Virus record (IMG/VR): IMGVR_UViG_3300025087_000038
Span: 62,001 to 126,000 of that record
Direction: 5' to 3' (one strand)
DNA length: 64,000 nt
Source of the DNA: a virus
Shown here: in pieces, positions 63,340-64,000 of the stretch
Layout: every line of letters begins with the position of its first letter
How positions within the stretch are numbered: the stretch's first letter is position 1
Position numbers and translations under genes: made by a program
Notes under the pieces: model-generated
What the model saw: the letters and a program-made list of their open reading frames with translations, nothing else
The model's database searches: none
What the model was told of the DNA's origin: nothing

Positions 63340-64000
63340 CGAAGCGACAGGGAATATGTATCCAAGGGAACTGGTCAGCCACACTTTCAATGCTATACGT
63401 GGAGAATGTTATTATCGTAAGGAGTGCGGATATTGTTATGTGCCACACACCAGAGCGGCACGGTTTTACGAGGGGGCGCCGAGACTAATTGACAAAGAAT
63501 TAAAAACTAACTTATATAAATTCGGCAAAGGGATAAAAATATTCGTGGAAAGTATGGGTGACATGTGGCATGATAAAATCCCCGCAGGCTGGATTTATGG
63601 TGTCCTCTGTCATTGCAACGAATACCCTGATAATGAGTATCTGTTTCAGAGCAAAAATCCTAAACGGTTTTTAGAGTTTGCAAAAGAGTTTCCGCCTCAT
63701 ACCATGCTGGCGACTACGATTGAGGGGACTACTGATTTAGATACAGACCATATTCATTTTTACAGAGCATTTCATTTAGCGCGGATTAAGAAAAAAATAG
63801 GATGTAAAACTCTTGTTAGCGTTGAGCCAATCAAAAAATTTAATTTGATTTGCTTAGCAAGTAAAATTATTTATGTAGCCAAGCCTGACATCGTAACCAT
63901 AGGCGCCGACTCCAAGAACCATGGACTTCCTGAACCGACTGTAAATGAAATTCAGGAATTGATTGACTGGCTGAAAAAGGAAGGATACAGGGTGATATTG
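63329..64000 (+). CDS. DUF5131 (phage Gp37/Gp68-like) protein, 3' truncated
   Basis: 224 codons to the window edge with no stop. SHTFNAIRGECYYRKECGYC and YVPHTRAARF, then IFVESMGDMWHDKIPAGWIY, YLFQSKNPKRFLEF, MLATTIEGTTD and VSVEPIKKF with VTIGADSKNHG follow the DUF5131 plan, a radical-SAM-like Cys cluster protein found on many phages. Function is unknown, though Fe-S chemistry is expected. The start overlaps the previous stop. Confidence 0.78.
   Translation, partial: MPLNEATGNMYPRELVSHTFNAIRGECYYRKECGYCYVPHTRAARFYEGAPRLIDKELKTNLYKFGKGIKIFVESMGDMWHDKIPAGWIYGVLCHCNEYPDNEYLFQSKNPKRFLEFAKEFPPHTMLATTIEGTTDLDTDHIHFYRAFHLARIKKKIGCKTLVSVEPIKKFNLICLASKIIYVAKPDIVTIGADSKNHGLPEPTVNEIQELIDWLKKEGYRVIL

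Noticed and set aside
1-64000. Interpretation as a bacterial O-antigen locus rather than phage
   Set aside because: The sugar genes are interleaved with small phage-type ORFs, YopX, RtcB and recurrent phage promoter cores, and continue from a phage-like replication block on the same strand.

Overview
The window looks like part of a large lytic-type bacteriophage genome, probably of a low-GC Gram-positive (Firmicutes-like) host. Essentially every gene lies on the + strand, and genes are short and tightly packed with ATGA or longer start/stop overlaps. Strong AGGAGG-type ribosome binding sites are common. TAA, TAG and TGA are all used as ordinary stops. No integrase, transposase, rRNA or CRISPR array was seen. 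Apart from one weak capsid-fold resemblance there are no virion structural genes, so this appears to be the replication and accessory part of a bigger genome. A conserved promoter core (GTAGTATAATA), usually followed by a TAGAAAGG-like ribosome binding site, recurs about twelve times and probably marks the transcription units.

Region 1 (1-6.5 kb) holds the end of a tRNA-nucleotidyltransferase HD protein, an Rnl5-type RNA ligase, and a 7-deazaguanine set (queE, queC, a DpdA-like transglycosylase, folE). This set suggests the phage DNA is modified with a preQ0-type base. Region 2 (6.5-25 kb) is replication and recombination: a DNA methyltransferase, a dUTPase gene invaded by a homing-endonuclease-like ORF, a family-4 UDG/DNA polymerase A fusion, a DUF932-like protein, an UvsY-like candidate mediator, RuvC-like and PD-(D/E)XK nucleases, RecA and SbcD/SbcC (gp47/gp46). 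Inside it, at 12.5-15 kb, lie a tRNA-like element and three tandem copies of a small RNA fold supported by compensatory base changes. They sit directly upstream of a large protein with a TerD-like C-terminal part.

Region 3 (25.6-62.3 kb) is dominated by sugar metabolism. It has ten glycosyltransferases (GT-B and GT-A types) interleaved with small phage proteins and with sugar-nucleotide enzymes. These are Gmd, an RmlA-like nucleotidyltransferase, an RmlC-type epimerase and a second RmlC-like cupin, two SDR epimerases/dehydratases, RfbF, RfbH and a GDP-mannose-hydrolase-like Nudix protein. Three radical SAM proteins (one RlmN-like, one B12-binding type), a methyltransferase and a sugar-isomerase-like TIM barrel are mixed in. 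Together they could make deoxysugar nucleotides and attach them to a virion, DNA or cell-surface acceptor; the acceptor is not visible.

The same region carries RtcB, a two-step NAD salvage pair (archaeal-type nicotinate phosphoribosyltransferase and nicotinamidase), DeoC, a deoxyribosyltransferase-like protein, and a miniature protein built from pieces of class II ribonucleotide reductase. Several tiny genes are broken by stops or frameshifts while all large genes are intact. The right edge cuts a DUF5131 (Gp37/Gp68-like) gene. All functional calls come from reading the sequence; no database search was run.
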